In this document: positions 6,588 through 16,498 of the stretch, piece by piece
Position numbering within the stretch: position 1 is the stretch's first letter
Layout of the letters: every line of letters starts with the position of its first letter
The notes under the pieces: generated by a model
What the model was told of the DNA's origin: nothing
The model's input: the letters and a program-made list of their open reading frames with translations, nothing else
Databases searched by the model: none
DNA from: Acidobacteriaceae bacterium
GTDB lineage: Bacteria; Acidobacteriota; Terriglobia; Terriglobales; Acidobacteriaceae
Length of the DNA stretch: 19,974 bases
Assembly: GCA_030042915.1 (NCBI GenBank)
Contig: JASHYS010000169.1
Location: 1 to 19,974 of the forward strand
Direction of reading: 5' to 3'
Program-made: the position numbers and the translations under genes

Positions 6588-7469
6588 CTAAGTTTCCGAC
6601 TCACGGCCCTTCATATTCCGGGCCAGAACTTTCTCGACCACCCGCTCCACATCCGAGAGGAAGAAGCTGTTGGCCGGTTGCTGCACGGCGATCCTGGTTC
6701 CAGTGTGGCCCAGCGCGGACGCAATCTCGTTCCACCGATAAATAGTCGAGCTCGCCGGCATCAGCACGGGCTTGCGCGCCGGCTCCGGCAGGATGCAATA
6801 AACCATCCAGATTGTCAGGGTGGCCAGAATCAGCGATTCGCAGAAGAACTGCAGCGGATCGGTCATCGAAGCGATGCGTGAGCTCCACGAAGCGGCAACG
6901 AAGTCCGCTGTCGACATCAAGCCGAAGCCGAAAGCGATGCCGAACGACAAATCCCGCACCGTCAGGCGGAGGGCATTCATGCTCAAGCAAAGGAAGGCCA
7001 ACAGGCACAGTTCAAGCACGCTCATGGCGCGCATCAGGCCGTAAGAGACGTCGGCGATGATATAGACGCCCTTGCTGGCATACGAGATCGAGCTCAGGCT
7101 CACGATGACTGAAACCACCGCCGCCCAGCGGAAGATGACAATAGCGAGCTTGGTGATTCCAGGAAACAGCGACAGGGCCGAACGGAAGACCTCGACGCAA
7201 ATAAAGAACAGCAGAACCGCGCTAGCCAGGTAAGTGGCGAAAAAGCCGAAGTAGTAGAGCTCGCCAATGCGATGATCGAGGCCCCACGGCTGGGATTCCT
7301 CGTAAAGCACAAGCAGGAGCACCGGCGTGGAGATCACACGCAACGCGAGGTAATAGCTCATCGCCTTGAAGCGGCGATGCAAGCCCTTTTTCCAGAACAG
7401 GACGGCGAGCGCGGCCCAGAGAATAAACTCGGCCGTGTTCATCGCCGACATTGCGGCATTCAAAGGCAT
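6588..7469 (-). CDS. Seven-helix integral membrane protein of unknown function
   Basis: A 293-residue protein with about seven membrane helices at 12-26, 37-57, 71-95, 108-128, 145-166, 173-195 and 208-227, then a soluble tail of about 65 residues (228-293) ending in a charged helix (LSDVERVVEKVLARN). I recognise no enzyme or transporter motif; it looks like an acidobacterial hypothetical membrane protein. Start: ATG 7469; the ribosome site AGGA is 8 bases upstream and lies inside the 3' arm of the hairpin described at 7473-7512, which suggests translational control. Later in-frame ATGs (residues 7 and 10) exist but lack a ribosome site. The gene ends at the shared terminator with rpmA. The 66-residue secreted protein gene lies upstream on the same strand, 129 bases away, so cotranscription is possible but not evident. 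Confidence 0.8.
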   Translation of the reverse strand: MPLNAAMSAMNTAEFILWAALAVLFWKKGLHRRFKAMSYYLALRVISTPVLLLVLYEESQPWGLDHRIGELYYFGFFATYLASAVLLFFICVEVFRSALSLFPGITKLAIVIFRWAAVVSVIVSLSSISYASKGVYIIADVSYGLMRAMSVLELCLLAFLCLSMNALRLTVRDLSFGIAFGFGLMSTADFVAASWSSRIASMTDPLQFFCESLILATLTIWMVYCILPEPARKPVLMPASSTIYRWNEIASALGHTGTRIAVQQPANSFFLSDVERVVEKVLARNMKGRESET

Positions 7470-7472
7470 AGA

Positions 7473-7512
7473 CGCTATCCTGCGCGATTCTTAGAACAAA
7501 CTCAGGATAGCG
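7473..7512 (-). promoter_or_regulatory. Leader hairpin masking the ribosome site of the membrane protein gene
   Basis: CGCTATCCTG (7473-7482) and CAGGATAGCG (7503-7512) are perfect 10-bp inverted repeats with a 20-base spacer. In the minus-strand message the 3' arm (complement of 7473-7482) includes the AGGA ribosome site, and its end is 3 bases from the ATG. A G-U pair can extend the stem. Folding would hide the ribosome site. A DNA operator is the alternative reading. Confidence 0.55.
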
Positions 7513-7567
7513 CCATTGTGCCTTGCGCCTCAAACACTAAAGGGTAACGCGCTTCTGGCACTTTCGT

Positions 7568-7587
7568 GCTAGCAACGCGCTGCTAGC
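7568..7587 (-). terminator. Possible weak terminator hairpin after small secreted gene
   Basis: GCTAGCA (7568-7574) and TGCTAGC (7581-7587) pair perfectly around 6 bases. It begins 11 bases beyond the stop of the 66-residue secreted protein gene. There is no T-run in the minus-strand direction, so efficient intrinsic termination is doubtful. Confidence 0.3.
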
Positions 7588-7598
7588 GAGAAAACGAT

Positions 7599-7799
7599 TT
7601 ATCGGCTTGGCGATGAGACGAAGCAACTACCGTTCGACTGGCAAGGCGGAGGATACGGCAGCGTGGTGGTCGGACCAGGCCCCGCCGTCTTCACTGAAGA
7701 GCGAGCTGAAAGTGCCTGGGTGGAGGCTGGAGCGAAAGATGCCGAGGCAAGCCCAGCAAGAGCGACGACGAGCGCGAACACACGAATGGCGACTTTCAT
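7599..7799 (-). CDS. Small secreted protein of unknown function
   Basis: A 66-residue open frame that begins with a clear Sec signal peptide (MKVAIRVFALVVALAGLASA), likely cut near residues 20-23. The mature part is about 45 residues, rich in Ser, Thr and Pro, with PYPPPCQSNGSC placing two Cys (53 and 59) close enough for a disulfide. Start ATG 7799 has GAGG about 11 bases upstream; the frame extends to a TTG at 7823 that would spoil the signal peptide. Small proteins with a signal peptide and a Pro/Cys tail are common and unannotated in Acidobacteriota. Function is unknown. It is possible, though less likely, that this is not translated. Confidence 0.6.
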   Translation of the reverse strand: MKVAIRVFALVVALAGLASASFAPASTQALSARSSVKTAGPGPTTTLPYPPPCQSNGSCFVSSPSR

Positions 7800-7823
7800 C
7801 TTTGGTAACACCTCGAAATTCAA

Positions 7824-10750
<2,927 letters not shown>

Positions 10751-10856
10751 GCGCAGTCCATTTCGCGCCCCTCCCCACCCGGCACGACAGGAATCGCGCA
10801 CCGCTGGACAGACGGCAAGCTCGGTGCAGCCGCTTGAAAAAAAGGAGGCTCACCGC

Positions 10857-11291
10857 ATGCGCAATTTATTCCTTTGCGCCGGCCTGGTTATCTGTTGCTG
10901 CAGTGCGTCCACGGCGCAGTCCGCACCCTCCAATCCCCTGACGGCTTCGCGCGTCTTCTCCTTCGACGACATGACCGCGCGCAATGCACCCAATGGCTCC
11001 GTGGGGCGCAATGTGTTCAATGGCACATTGCCTTCGGGCGAATCTGTGGCCGTGCACGAGACTCTGCAGCCTGCGGGAACAGTGCCGAATCCGGCGCACC
11101 GCATTCAGCACTCCGAACTGATCGTGGTCCAACAGGGGACGCTCGAGTTCGAGCACGACGGCAAAGCGGAGCGGGCGGGCCCGGGCAGCATCATCTATGT
11201 GGCTTTAGGCACTCTGCACGCCGTAAAGAACGTGGGCGACGGCCCTGCGCAATATGTCGTCATCCAGATTGGCGGCGACACCAGGAAATAG
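10857..11291 (+). CDS. Secreted cupin-domain protein
   Basis: A 144-residue protein with an N-terminal signal sequence (1-20, unusual for its CCC run at 13-15) and one cupin_2 barrel at about 63-138. Motif 1 reads HRIQHSELIVVQQG, with His81, His85 and Glu87; relative to the usual HxH-x3-E spacing the second His is displaced, so metal binding may be altered. Motif 2 reads GPGSIIYVALGTLHAVKN with His121. The lone cupin is small and gives no reaction. The run of Cys is followed by no good lipobox. AAGGAGG lies 9 bases before ATG. It begins 106 bases after gyrB, with no clear terminator between them, so readthrough from gyrB is possible. The family is often called a cupin with sugar, antibiotic or metal substrates; none can be assigned. 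Confidence 0.85.
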   Translation: MRNLFLCAGLVICCCSASTAQSAPSNPLTASRVFSFDDMTARNAPNGSVGRNVFNGTLPSGESVAVHETLQPAGTVPNPAHRIQHSELIVVQQGTLEFEHDGKAERAGPGSIIYVALGTLHAVKNVGDGPAQYVVIQIGGDTRK

Positions 11292-11490
11292 TTGGGGCTT
11301 TTTCCGAAATCCACTGCTTGCCCGACCCTTCGCCGGCGCTCTGGAGCGGGCGAAAACCGCGGCGCCAAAAATCCTCTGTTTTCAATTTGTTTCCCGTTGC
11401 CCGGTTCGTTGTATTGACCCTCCTTGACGCGCCGGATACTTTATTTGCCAATCCCCAGGATCTAGATCGCATAGGAGGATTTTTCGTCGC
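11292..11490. other. Intergenic region between cupin and repeat protein genes
   Basis: TTCGCC (11329-11334) and GGCGAA (11349-11354) with an inner CGCT/AGCG form a bulged hairpin that could end the cupin message, but no T-run follows. A TTGACC (11414-11419) with GATACT (11435-11440, spacing 15) or TACTTT (11437-11442, spacing 17) is a candidate promoter for the next gene. Confidence 0.3.
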
Positions 11491-11883
11491 ATGAATCCAT
11501 TCAAGCTATGTCTTTTCGCCGCCGCGCTTTGCGCCTTTGCGGCCGCGCCTTTAGCTGCTCAATCCACGTCCAGCACGCCGCCCGCTTCCAGCAATACTTC
11601 CGGCGCTGGGCCGGGCGTGCACGATCCCAACCATCCGCGCGTCAACCAGATCAACCATCGTGAGCAGAACCAGCAGAATCGCATCGCCAACGGCATCAAG
11701 AACGACAAACTGACTTCGCAGCAGACCACCAACCTGGAACGCCGCGAAACCAAGCTGCAGAACAACGAGAAGAAAGACATGGCCGCCGATAACGGTCACC
11801 TGACCAAGCAGAATCAGCGGCAACTCAATCACGAAGCGAATCGCGTGAGCGGCTCCATCGCCAAAGACAAGAACGGCAAGTAA
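11491..11883 (+). CDS. Secreted Asn/Gln-rich repeat protein of unknown function
   Basis: A 130-residue protein with a Sec signal peptide (1-23, cut after LAA), a Ser/Thr/Pro linker (24-45) and a highly charged, Asn/Gln-rich, probably helical region (46-130). That region repeats with a 30-residue period: KLTSQQTTNLERRETKLQ (73-90) and HLTKQNQRQLNHEANRVS (103-120), each with Leu-Thr starting a helix; RVNQINHREQNQQNRI (50-65) looks like a partial third copy. I know similar secreted proteins from Acidobacteriota and Proteobacteria, but they have no assigned function. No Cys in the mature part. AGGAGG (11473-11478) lies 12 bases before ATG. It is probably a single-gene unit, convergent with the diguanylate cyclase gene. 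Confidence 0.85.
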   Translation: MNPFKLCLFAAALCAFAAAPLAAQSTSSTPPASSNTSGAGPGVHDPNHPRVNQINHREQNQQNRIANGIKNDKLTSQQTTNLERRETKLQNNEKKDMAADNGHLTKQNQRQLNHEANRVSGSIAKDKNGK

Positions 11884-11895
11884 CCGCACCGGCCT

Positions 11896-11918
11896 GCGCG
11901 GCCCATCCCGGGCCGCGC
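11896..11918. terminator. GC-rich hairpin between convergent genes
   Basis: GCGCGGCCC (11896-11904) pairs perfectly with GGGCCGCGC (11910-11918) around a 5-base loop, 13 bases beyond the repeat protein stop and 43 bases before the stop of the convergent cyclase gene. It lacks a T-run on both strands, so it may slow polymerase or shield message ends rather than act as a classical terminator. Confidence 0.45.
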
Positions 11919-11961
11919 GGCAATCCACACCACAACACGAGCGGACACGTGCGCTGGGGCC

Positions 11962-12981
11962 TCAGGCTCCGCGCACCTGCCCGCGTCCGTTGCTTTTCAC
12001 TGCGTACATGCGTGCATCGGCGGTGCCAATGATGGCGTGCACCTGGGCGCCGTCGGACGGGGCGGTGGCCACGCCTATACTCGAGCTGATGCGCAACGTA
12101 AGCCCGCCCTTCATTCTGAATTCGGTCTCCATCAGCGCCTTGTGCATGGCCTTTGACAGGTCGATCGCATTCTCGTGGCTGGTTTCGGGCATAAGAATCA
12201 CAAACTCATCGCCGCCGTAGCGAAAGCACGAGTCCTGCTTCCGGCTCAACTCCTGCAGCCTGCGCCCGGTGTGGGCAAGCAGTTCGCTGCCAATCAGGTG
12301 GCCGTGCACATCGTTCACCAGCTTGAACCGATCCAGGTCAAGGAACGCCAGGCTTACCGGCAGGCTGCGTTTCCTGGTTCGCTTTAGTTCCCGGCCCAGC
12401 ACATCGTATAAGTGGCGCACATTAAAGAGCCCGGTGGTGTCGTCGGTGATGGTTAGATGCTGGATGCGCGCCACGTCGCGCGCGTTCTCAATGGCGATAG
12501 CCGCATGATCGGCAAGGATGTGCAGAAACGCGATGGTGTAATCTGACATTTCGGCGCGCGGGTTCAGGATTTCAATTACGCCTTGCGTGCCGGTGCGCCC
12601 GCGCAGCGGCAGCGCGATCACCGAGCGTATCGCGCTCAGGCTCGAATTGTCGCCTTGCACCCGCGGGTCTTCGCCGGCTTCGGGCACAATCATGGTTTCG
12701 CCATGCTCCAGTACCCAGCCGGCCACGCCCTCGCCCATTTTCACGCGCAACCCCCGCAGAGCTTCCTGCTCCTGGCCTGCGGCAATTGCGTAGTAGAGTT
12801 CCTGGCTGGCCTCGTCCAGCATCAGCAGCGTCCAAAGCTCCGCCTCCACCATGCGCTCCATATGCTCCAGGATGGTGCGCAAAATTGTATCCAGGTCGAA
12901 GCTCGAATTAAGCGATCGCGCCAGTTGATGGAACACCAGCAGATCGTCGAGCGGAATGCGCTCTGGCGCCTCATTTGGCAT
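11962..12981 (-). CDS. GAF-GGDEF diguanylate cyclase
   Basis: A soluble 339-residue protein with a GAF sensor domain (about 20-165) and a GGDEF catalytic domain (about 175-337). It should convert two GTP into cyclic di-GMP. In the 339-residue numbering, the metal-binding Asp of AFLDLDRFK is at 215, the active-site GGDEF is intact at 256-260, and the inhibitory I-site RxxD (Arg247 to Asp250) lies five residues upstream, so product feedback is expected. The GAF ligand is unknown. ATG 12981 is chosen for an AGG about 9 bases upstream; a TTG at 13026 would add 15 residues but has no ribosome site. The gene follows moaA on the same strand by 51 bases, so they may share a message although no functional link is obvious. 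Confidence 0.9.
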   Translation of the reverse strand: MPNEAPERIPLDDLLVFHQLARSLNSSFDLDTILRTILEHMERMVEAELWTLLMLDEASQELYYAIAAGQEQEALRGLRVKMGEGVAGWVLEHGETMIVPEAGEDPRVQGDNSSLSAIRSVIALPLRGRTGTQGVIEILNPRAEMSDYTIAFLHILADHAAIAIENARDVARIQHLTITDDTTGLFNVRHLYDVLGRELKRTRKRSLPVSLAFLDLDRFKLVNDVHGHLIGSELLAHTGRRLQELSRKQDSCFRYGGDEFVILMPETSHENAIDLSKAMHKALMETEFRMKGGLTLRISSSIGVATAPSDGAQVHAIIGTADARMYAVKSNGRGQVRGA

Positions 12982-13032
12982 CGTTTGAACCTGTTGGGCA
13001 AGGCTCTTTCGATCATTGTCCCACAACCGGCG

Positions 13033-14070
13033 TTAGCCGCCGATGTGGACCATGGACCGCGACGGCTTAAGGAATCCTGGCTCGCCGATGTGATGCCGAG
13101 CCTCTTTTCCCTGCACGGTACGCACGACGTAGGCGCGCAGTTCCCCCTCGCTCTCCCCTGCGCGCAACCGCCCGTATAAGTCGTGTTCCACCTGTGAAAA
13201 CAGGCAGGTGCGGATCTTGCCGTCGGAAGTGAGCCGCACGCGACTGCAGGCGCCGCAAAAGGCCTGGCTCACCGGCGCGATGATGCCGATCTCGCCCACT
13301 CCATCGGCGAAGGTATAGCGCCGCGCCGTTTCGCTCGCTTCGCGCGGCGGCAGCTCCACCAGCGGAAGGCTTCGCCCGATTCGTTCCACGATCTCCTTGA
13401 GAGGCACCACGATCTCCGGCGACCAGAGCCGGCCCTCTTCAAGAGGCATGAACTCAATGAACCGCACCACCACGTTCTCCTGGCGCGCAAAACGGGCAAA
13501 TGCTTCGATCTGGTCATCGTTAAATCCGCGCAGCAGCACGCAGTTGATTTTCAGCGGCGCAAGTCCCGCCGCGCGTGCCGCGCGAATTCCCTTGAGAACC
13601 TCCGGGAAGCTGCCCGGAATGCGCGTGATCCGCTCGAAAGCCGTCGCGTCCACGGCGTCCATGCTTACGGTCACCCGGTTCAGCCCGGCCGCCTTCAGCG
13701 GTCCGGCGAGCGACTCCAACAGATGTCCGTTCGTAGTGAGCGCCAGGTCGAGCGGCTCGTCGTCGAGTGTGCGCAGTTTCGCCAGCTCGCGCACCAGGTC
13801 CACCACTCCGCGCCGCAACAACGGCTCGCCACCTGTCAGCCTCACCTTGGTAACTCCCAAGCCGACAAAAATCCCAATCAGGCGCAGGTATTCGTCGATG
13901 CCCAGCTCGGGATACTGCGCGCCGGCCTCGCCGGTGCGGCAATAGACGCACTTGTAGTTGCAGCGGTCGGTGATGGAAACGCGCAAGTCGTGAATGACGC
14001 GCCCGTGACTGTCGGTCAGCGGCGGGTGCGGTGCGAAAGCGGGGAATGCGGAAAGGGAAGCGGAAACCAT
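13033..14070 (-). CDS. moaA: GTP 3',8-cyclase (molybdenum cofactor biosynthesis protein A)
   Basis: A 345-residue radical SAM enzyme that converts GTP to 3',8-cyclo-GTP, the first step of molybdenum cofactor synthesis. The SAM cluster is Cys37, Cys41 and Cys44 (DRCNYKCVYC), followed by LTGGEPLLR (78-86). The second [4Fe-4S] cluster that holds substrate uses Cys272, Cys275 and Cys289 (FCGACSRVRLTSDGKIRTC). The C-terminus ends in the Gly-Gly dipeptide needed for activity, in MVHIGG. ATG 14070 is chosen because the protein then begins about 20 residues before the radical SAM core, as usual; the frame remains open to 14226, but that would overlap the divergent ubiE gene. The ribosome site is weak. 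No other moa gene is nearby, and no molybdenum riboswitch is recognisable upstream. Confidence 0.96.
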   Translation of the reverse strand: MVSASLSAFPAFAPHPPLTDSHGRVIHDLRVSITDRCNYKCVYCRTGEAGAQYPELGIDEYLRLIGIFVGLGVTKVRLTGGEPLLRRGVVDLVRELAKLRTLDDEPLDLALTTNGHLLESLAGPLKAAGLNRVTVSMDAVDATAFERITRIPGSFPEVLKGIRAARAAGLAPLKINCVLLRGFNDDQIEAFARFARQENVVVRFIEFMPLEEGRLWSPEIVVPLKEIVERIGRSLPLVELPPREASETARRYTFADGVGEIGIIAPVSQAFCGACSRVRLTSDGKIRTCLFSQVEHDLYGRLRAGESEGELRAYVVRTVQGKEARHHIGEPGFLKPSRSMVHIGG

Positions 14071-14216
14071 CAGCAACTTCAAGCCTATACCCTTTCGGAC
14101 CTGACTTGAAGTGCCGCCCAGCCCGTCCACTTGTGCCAACGTCAACTGAATGAAAGCGATAGCATAGGAATGAGAGCGGCTGTCGGGCCGCTGCAGCAAC
14201 GAGAGGGACCACTTCA
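14071..14216. promoter_or_regulatory. Divergent promoter region moaA / ubiE
   Basis: 146 bases between divergent starts must hold promoters for both. Only weak boxes are seen: TATAGG on the minus strand near 14082-14087, and TAGCAT (14160-14165) on the plus strand. A 6-bp dyad AGCGGC (14175-14180)/GCCGCT (14187-14192) lies in the presumed ubiE leader, about 25 bases before its start. Nothing stronger is evident. Confidence 0.35.
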
Positions 14217-15005
14217 ATGCCGGCAACGGGAGCCAGGCCCATCGGCACGTCGGACGAGAAAGACGCAGCGCTCGCCGTGCGCGAGATGTTCGACTCCATC
14301 GCGCCCCGTTACGATCTGCTCAATCATGTTCTCTCGGCCAATGTCGACCGGCTGTGGTGGCGCAAGGCCGCGCACAGGTTTCGCGCCGTCCTGGCCCGTC
14401 CTGACGCCACCATCCTCGATATCTGTTGCGGCACAGGCGACCTGACCATGGCGCTGCTCAAGTTGCGGCCATCCGGAGCGCAACCCATTCTCGCCGGCGA
14501 TTTCTCTCGCGCCATGCTGCGCCGCGGAGCCGAAAAGTTTGGCCCACCCGAACTTCGCAAATCGCGGCGCCTCAAGCCCGGAGCGCCCTATGCCATTCCT
14601 CTTGAAGCCGACGCCTTGCACTTGCCTCTGCGCGCCGAATCGCTCGATTTGATCGTTACCTCCTTCGGCTTCCGCAATCTGGCCGACTATGATGCCGGGC
14701 TTCGCGAGTTTTATCGCGCGCTCAAACCTGGCGGGCAGTTGGGCATTCTCGAGTTCAGCGAACCGGGCGGTCTGCTCGGCAAAGCCTACGCGGTGTATTT
14801 CCGCCGCGTGCTGCCGGCCATTGGACGACTGGTCTGCGGAAAGAATGGCGCCTACAGCTACCTTCCAATTTCCGTTGGCAAATTTCCGCCGCCCCAGGAG
14901 ATGTTGCCGATGATGCGCTCGGCGGGATTCACCGACTGCACGTGGCAACCCTACACGTTTGGAATCGCCGGGTTGTACACCGCTGTCCGGCCGCCTGTAA
15001 CCTGA
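14217..15005 (+). CDS. ubiE: Demethylmenaquinone (ubiquinone/menaquinone) methyltransferase
   Basis: A 262-residue class I SAM-dependent methyltransferase of the UbiE/COQ5/MenG family, which C-methylates demethylmenaquinone in the last menaquinone step. Signatures are FDSIAPRYDLLNHVLS (25-40), the SAM-binding loop ILDICCGTGDLT (66-77), FGFRNLADYDAGLREFYRAL (150-169), and SYLPISVGKFPP (214-225). Length is close to the usual 230-255. Because Acidobacteriota use menaquinone, the substrate is most probably demethylmenaquinone, so menG is an equally good name; that is an inference. GAGAGGG lies about 11 bases before ATG. It starts a compact plus-strand run, 6 bases before the next gene. Confidence 0.93.
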   Translation: MPATGARPIGTSDEKDAALAVREMFDSIAPRYDLLNHVLSANVDRLWWRKAAHRFRAVLARPDATILDICCGTGDLTMALLKLRPSGAQPILAGDFSRAMLRRGAEKFGPPELRKSRRLKPGAPYAIPLEADALHLPLRAESLDLIVTSFGFRNLADYDAGLREFYRALKPGGQLGILEFSEPGGLLGKAYAVYFRRVLPAIGRLVCGKNGAYSYLPISVGKFPPPQEMLPMMRSAGFTDCTWQPYTFGIAGLYTAVRPPVT

Positions 15006-15011
15006 GTTGGG

Positions 15012-16466
15012 ATGCCCTCCACTGCCACCACTTCGCGCGAAGAACCCCAGGCATCGGGAGATTTCTCCGTCTCCGCGGAAAAACAACGCGTGGCGCGCCG
15101 CTCCATGGCCGCTGCGGCGGTGATGACGTTGTTGAAGCTGGTTGCCGGGCTCTTTTCCGGCTCGCTGGGCGTACTTTCTGATGCGGCCCACTCCGGACTT
15201 GATCTGGTCGGCACCGCACTGACGTACTTTTCCGTCCAGGTAAGCGACAAGCCGGCCGACGAAGATCATACCTACGGTCACGGCAAGTTCGAGAATCTCT
15301 CCGCGTTTGCCGAAGCCGGCCTGATGGCCGTCTCCTGCGCCTGGATCGTCATCGAGGCGGTTCGCCGCATCCTCTACCACGAAGTAAATCTGCACCACTC
15401 GGTGTGGCCGATCCTGGTGCTTCTGGCTTCCATCGGCGTGGACGTCTGGCGCTCGCGCCAATTGCGCTCCGTGGCGCGCCGCACCGGTTCCCCGGCGCTG
15501 GCCACTGACGCGTTTCACTTCGCCTCCGACATCTGGGCCACGCTGGCGGTGCTGGCCGGCTTCGCAGCCACGTGGCTGGGTGTGCGCTTTGGCGTCCCCG
15601 CCCTGCACTACGCCGATCCCTGTGCCGCCATTATCGTTTCGCTCATGATTCTGCAAATGACGGTCCGCGTGGGCCGCGAAGCTGTGGGCGTGCTGATGGA
15701 CCAGATCCCTGCCGAAACACTGCGCCGCCTGGTGCGCGAGGTGGAGCAAGTGGAAGGGGTGATGGCTGTCGAGCGTGCGCGCGTCCGCCGCTCTGGCGCC
15801 GGCTACTTTGCCGACCTCACGCTGGCGCTGCCGCGCCGTTTTACCTTTGAGCACACGGGCGAGCTGGTGCAGGCCGCTACTGCCGCCGTGCATCGCGCAC
15901 TTCCCACCGCCGACGTGGTCATTCACACCGTGCCCCGTGAGTCGAGGGCGGAAAGCATCTTCGACCGCGTCCGGGCCGTGGCCGCGCGCAACAACGTCTC
16001 TGTGCACGAGCTCAGCATCCAGTCACACCATGGGCGTTTGCAGGTTGAGCTGCACGTCGAGATCGAAGAGAACGTGCCTCTGCGTGAGGCGCACAGCTTC
16101 GTCACTGCCCTTGAAGCCGAGATTCGGCGCGATGTTCCCGAGATCGACTCGGTGCTGACGCACATCGAAAGTGAACCCGCCACCATTGAGCAGCCCCAGG
16201 AAGCCGCCGCGGAGGACCAAAAGATCGAGCAGGCGTTGCGCGCCGTGGCCTCAGAATTCCCCGAGATCACCGACGTCCACGCCATTGTCATTGGCCGCAT
16301 CGGCGACCAGATCTCCCTCACTTGTCATTGCTCTTTGCCCGACGACATGCCCATGCACCGCGTCCACGAGCTCATTACGGCTCTTGAGGACCGCCTGAAG
16401 CTGGAATGCCCTGAGGTGCATCGCGTGACCATCCACCCCGAGCCGGTGACCGATAATACCCGTTAG
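15012..16466 (+). CDS. Cation diffusion facilitator transporter with three C-terminal domains
   Basis: A 484-residue divalent-cation/proton antiporter. The membrane core (about 30-225) has six helices: 31-50, 53-75, 97-118, 130-147, 163-190 and 202-220. Metal site residues His60 and Asp64 (helix 2, AHSGLD) and His169 and Asp173 (helix 5, FHFASD) give the HD-HD pattern typical of zinc exporters. The conserved HTYGHGKFE block (86-94) follows helix 2. Usual family members are about 300 residues with one cytoplasmic dimerisation domain; here three similar domains appear in tandem at about 235-308, 313-386 and 404-478. Each has an alpha-beta pattern with HELS, HVE or HEL near the middle and ends in a strand at or near HT/HIE/HPE. 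ATG 15012 has a weak ribosome site and lies 6 bases after ubiE. Confidence 0.92.
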   Translation: MPSTATTSREEPQASGDFSVSAEKQRVARRSMAAAAVMTLLKLVAGLFSGSLGVLSDAAHSGLDLVGTALTYFSVQVSDKPADEDHTYGHGKFENLSAFAEAGLMAVSCAWIVIEAVRRILYHEVNLHHSVWPILVLLASIGVDVWRSRQLRSVARRTGSPALATDAFHFASDIWATLAVLAGFAATWLGVRFGVPALHYADPCAAIIVSLMILQMTVRVGREAVGVLMDQIPAETLRRLVREVEQVEGVMAVERARVRRSGAGYFADLTLALPRRFTFEHTGELVQAATAAVHRALPTADVVIHTVPRESRAESIFDRVRAVAARNNVSVHELSIQSHHGRLQVELHVEIEENVPLREAHSFVTALEAEIRRDVPEIDSVLTHIESEPATIEQPQEAAAEDQKIEQALRAVASEFPEITDVHAIVIGRIGDQISLTCHCSLPDDMPMHRVHELITALEDRLKLECPEVHRVTIHPEPVTDNTR

Positions 16467-16498
16467 CCTTATCTTTCTGAGCGGGTGAATCTGCAACC

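Noticed and set aside
14071..14150. Molybdenum cofactor riboswitch before moaA
   Set aside because: The leader is short and I could not find the long paired helices expected of that RNA.
14214..16007. A 597-codon minus-strand open frame opposite ubiE and the metal transporter
   Set aside because: Low-complexity composition typical of an antisense shadow, no motif, and both plus-strand genes are clear.
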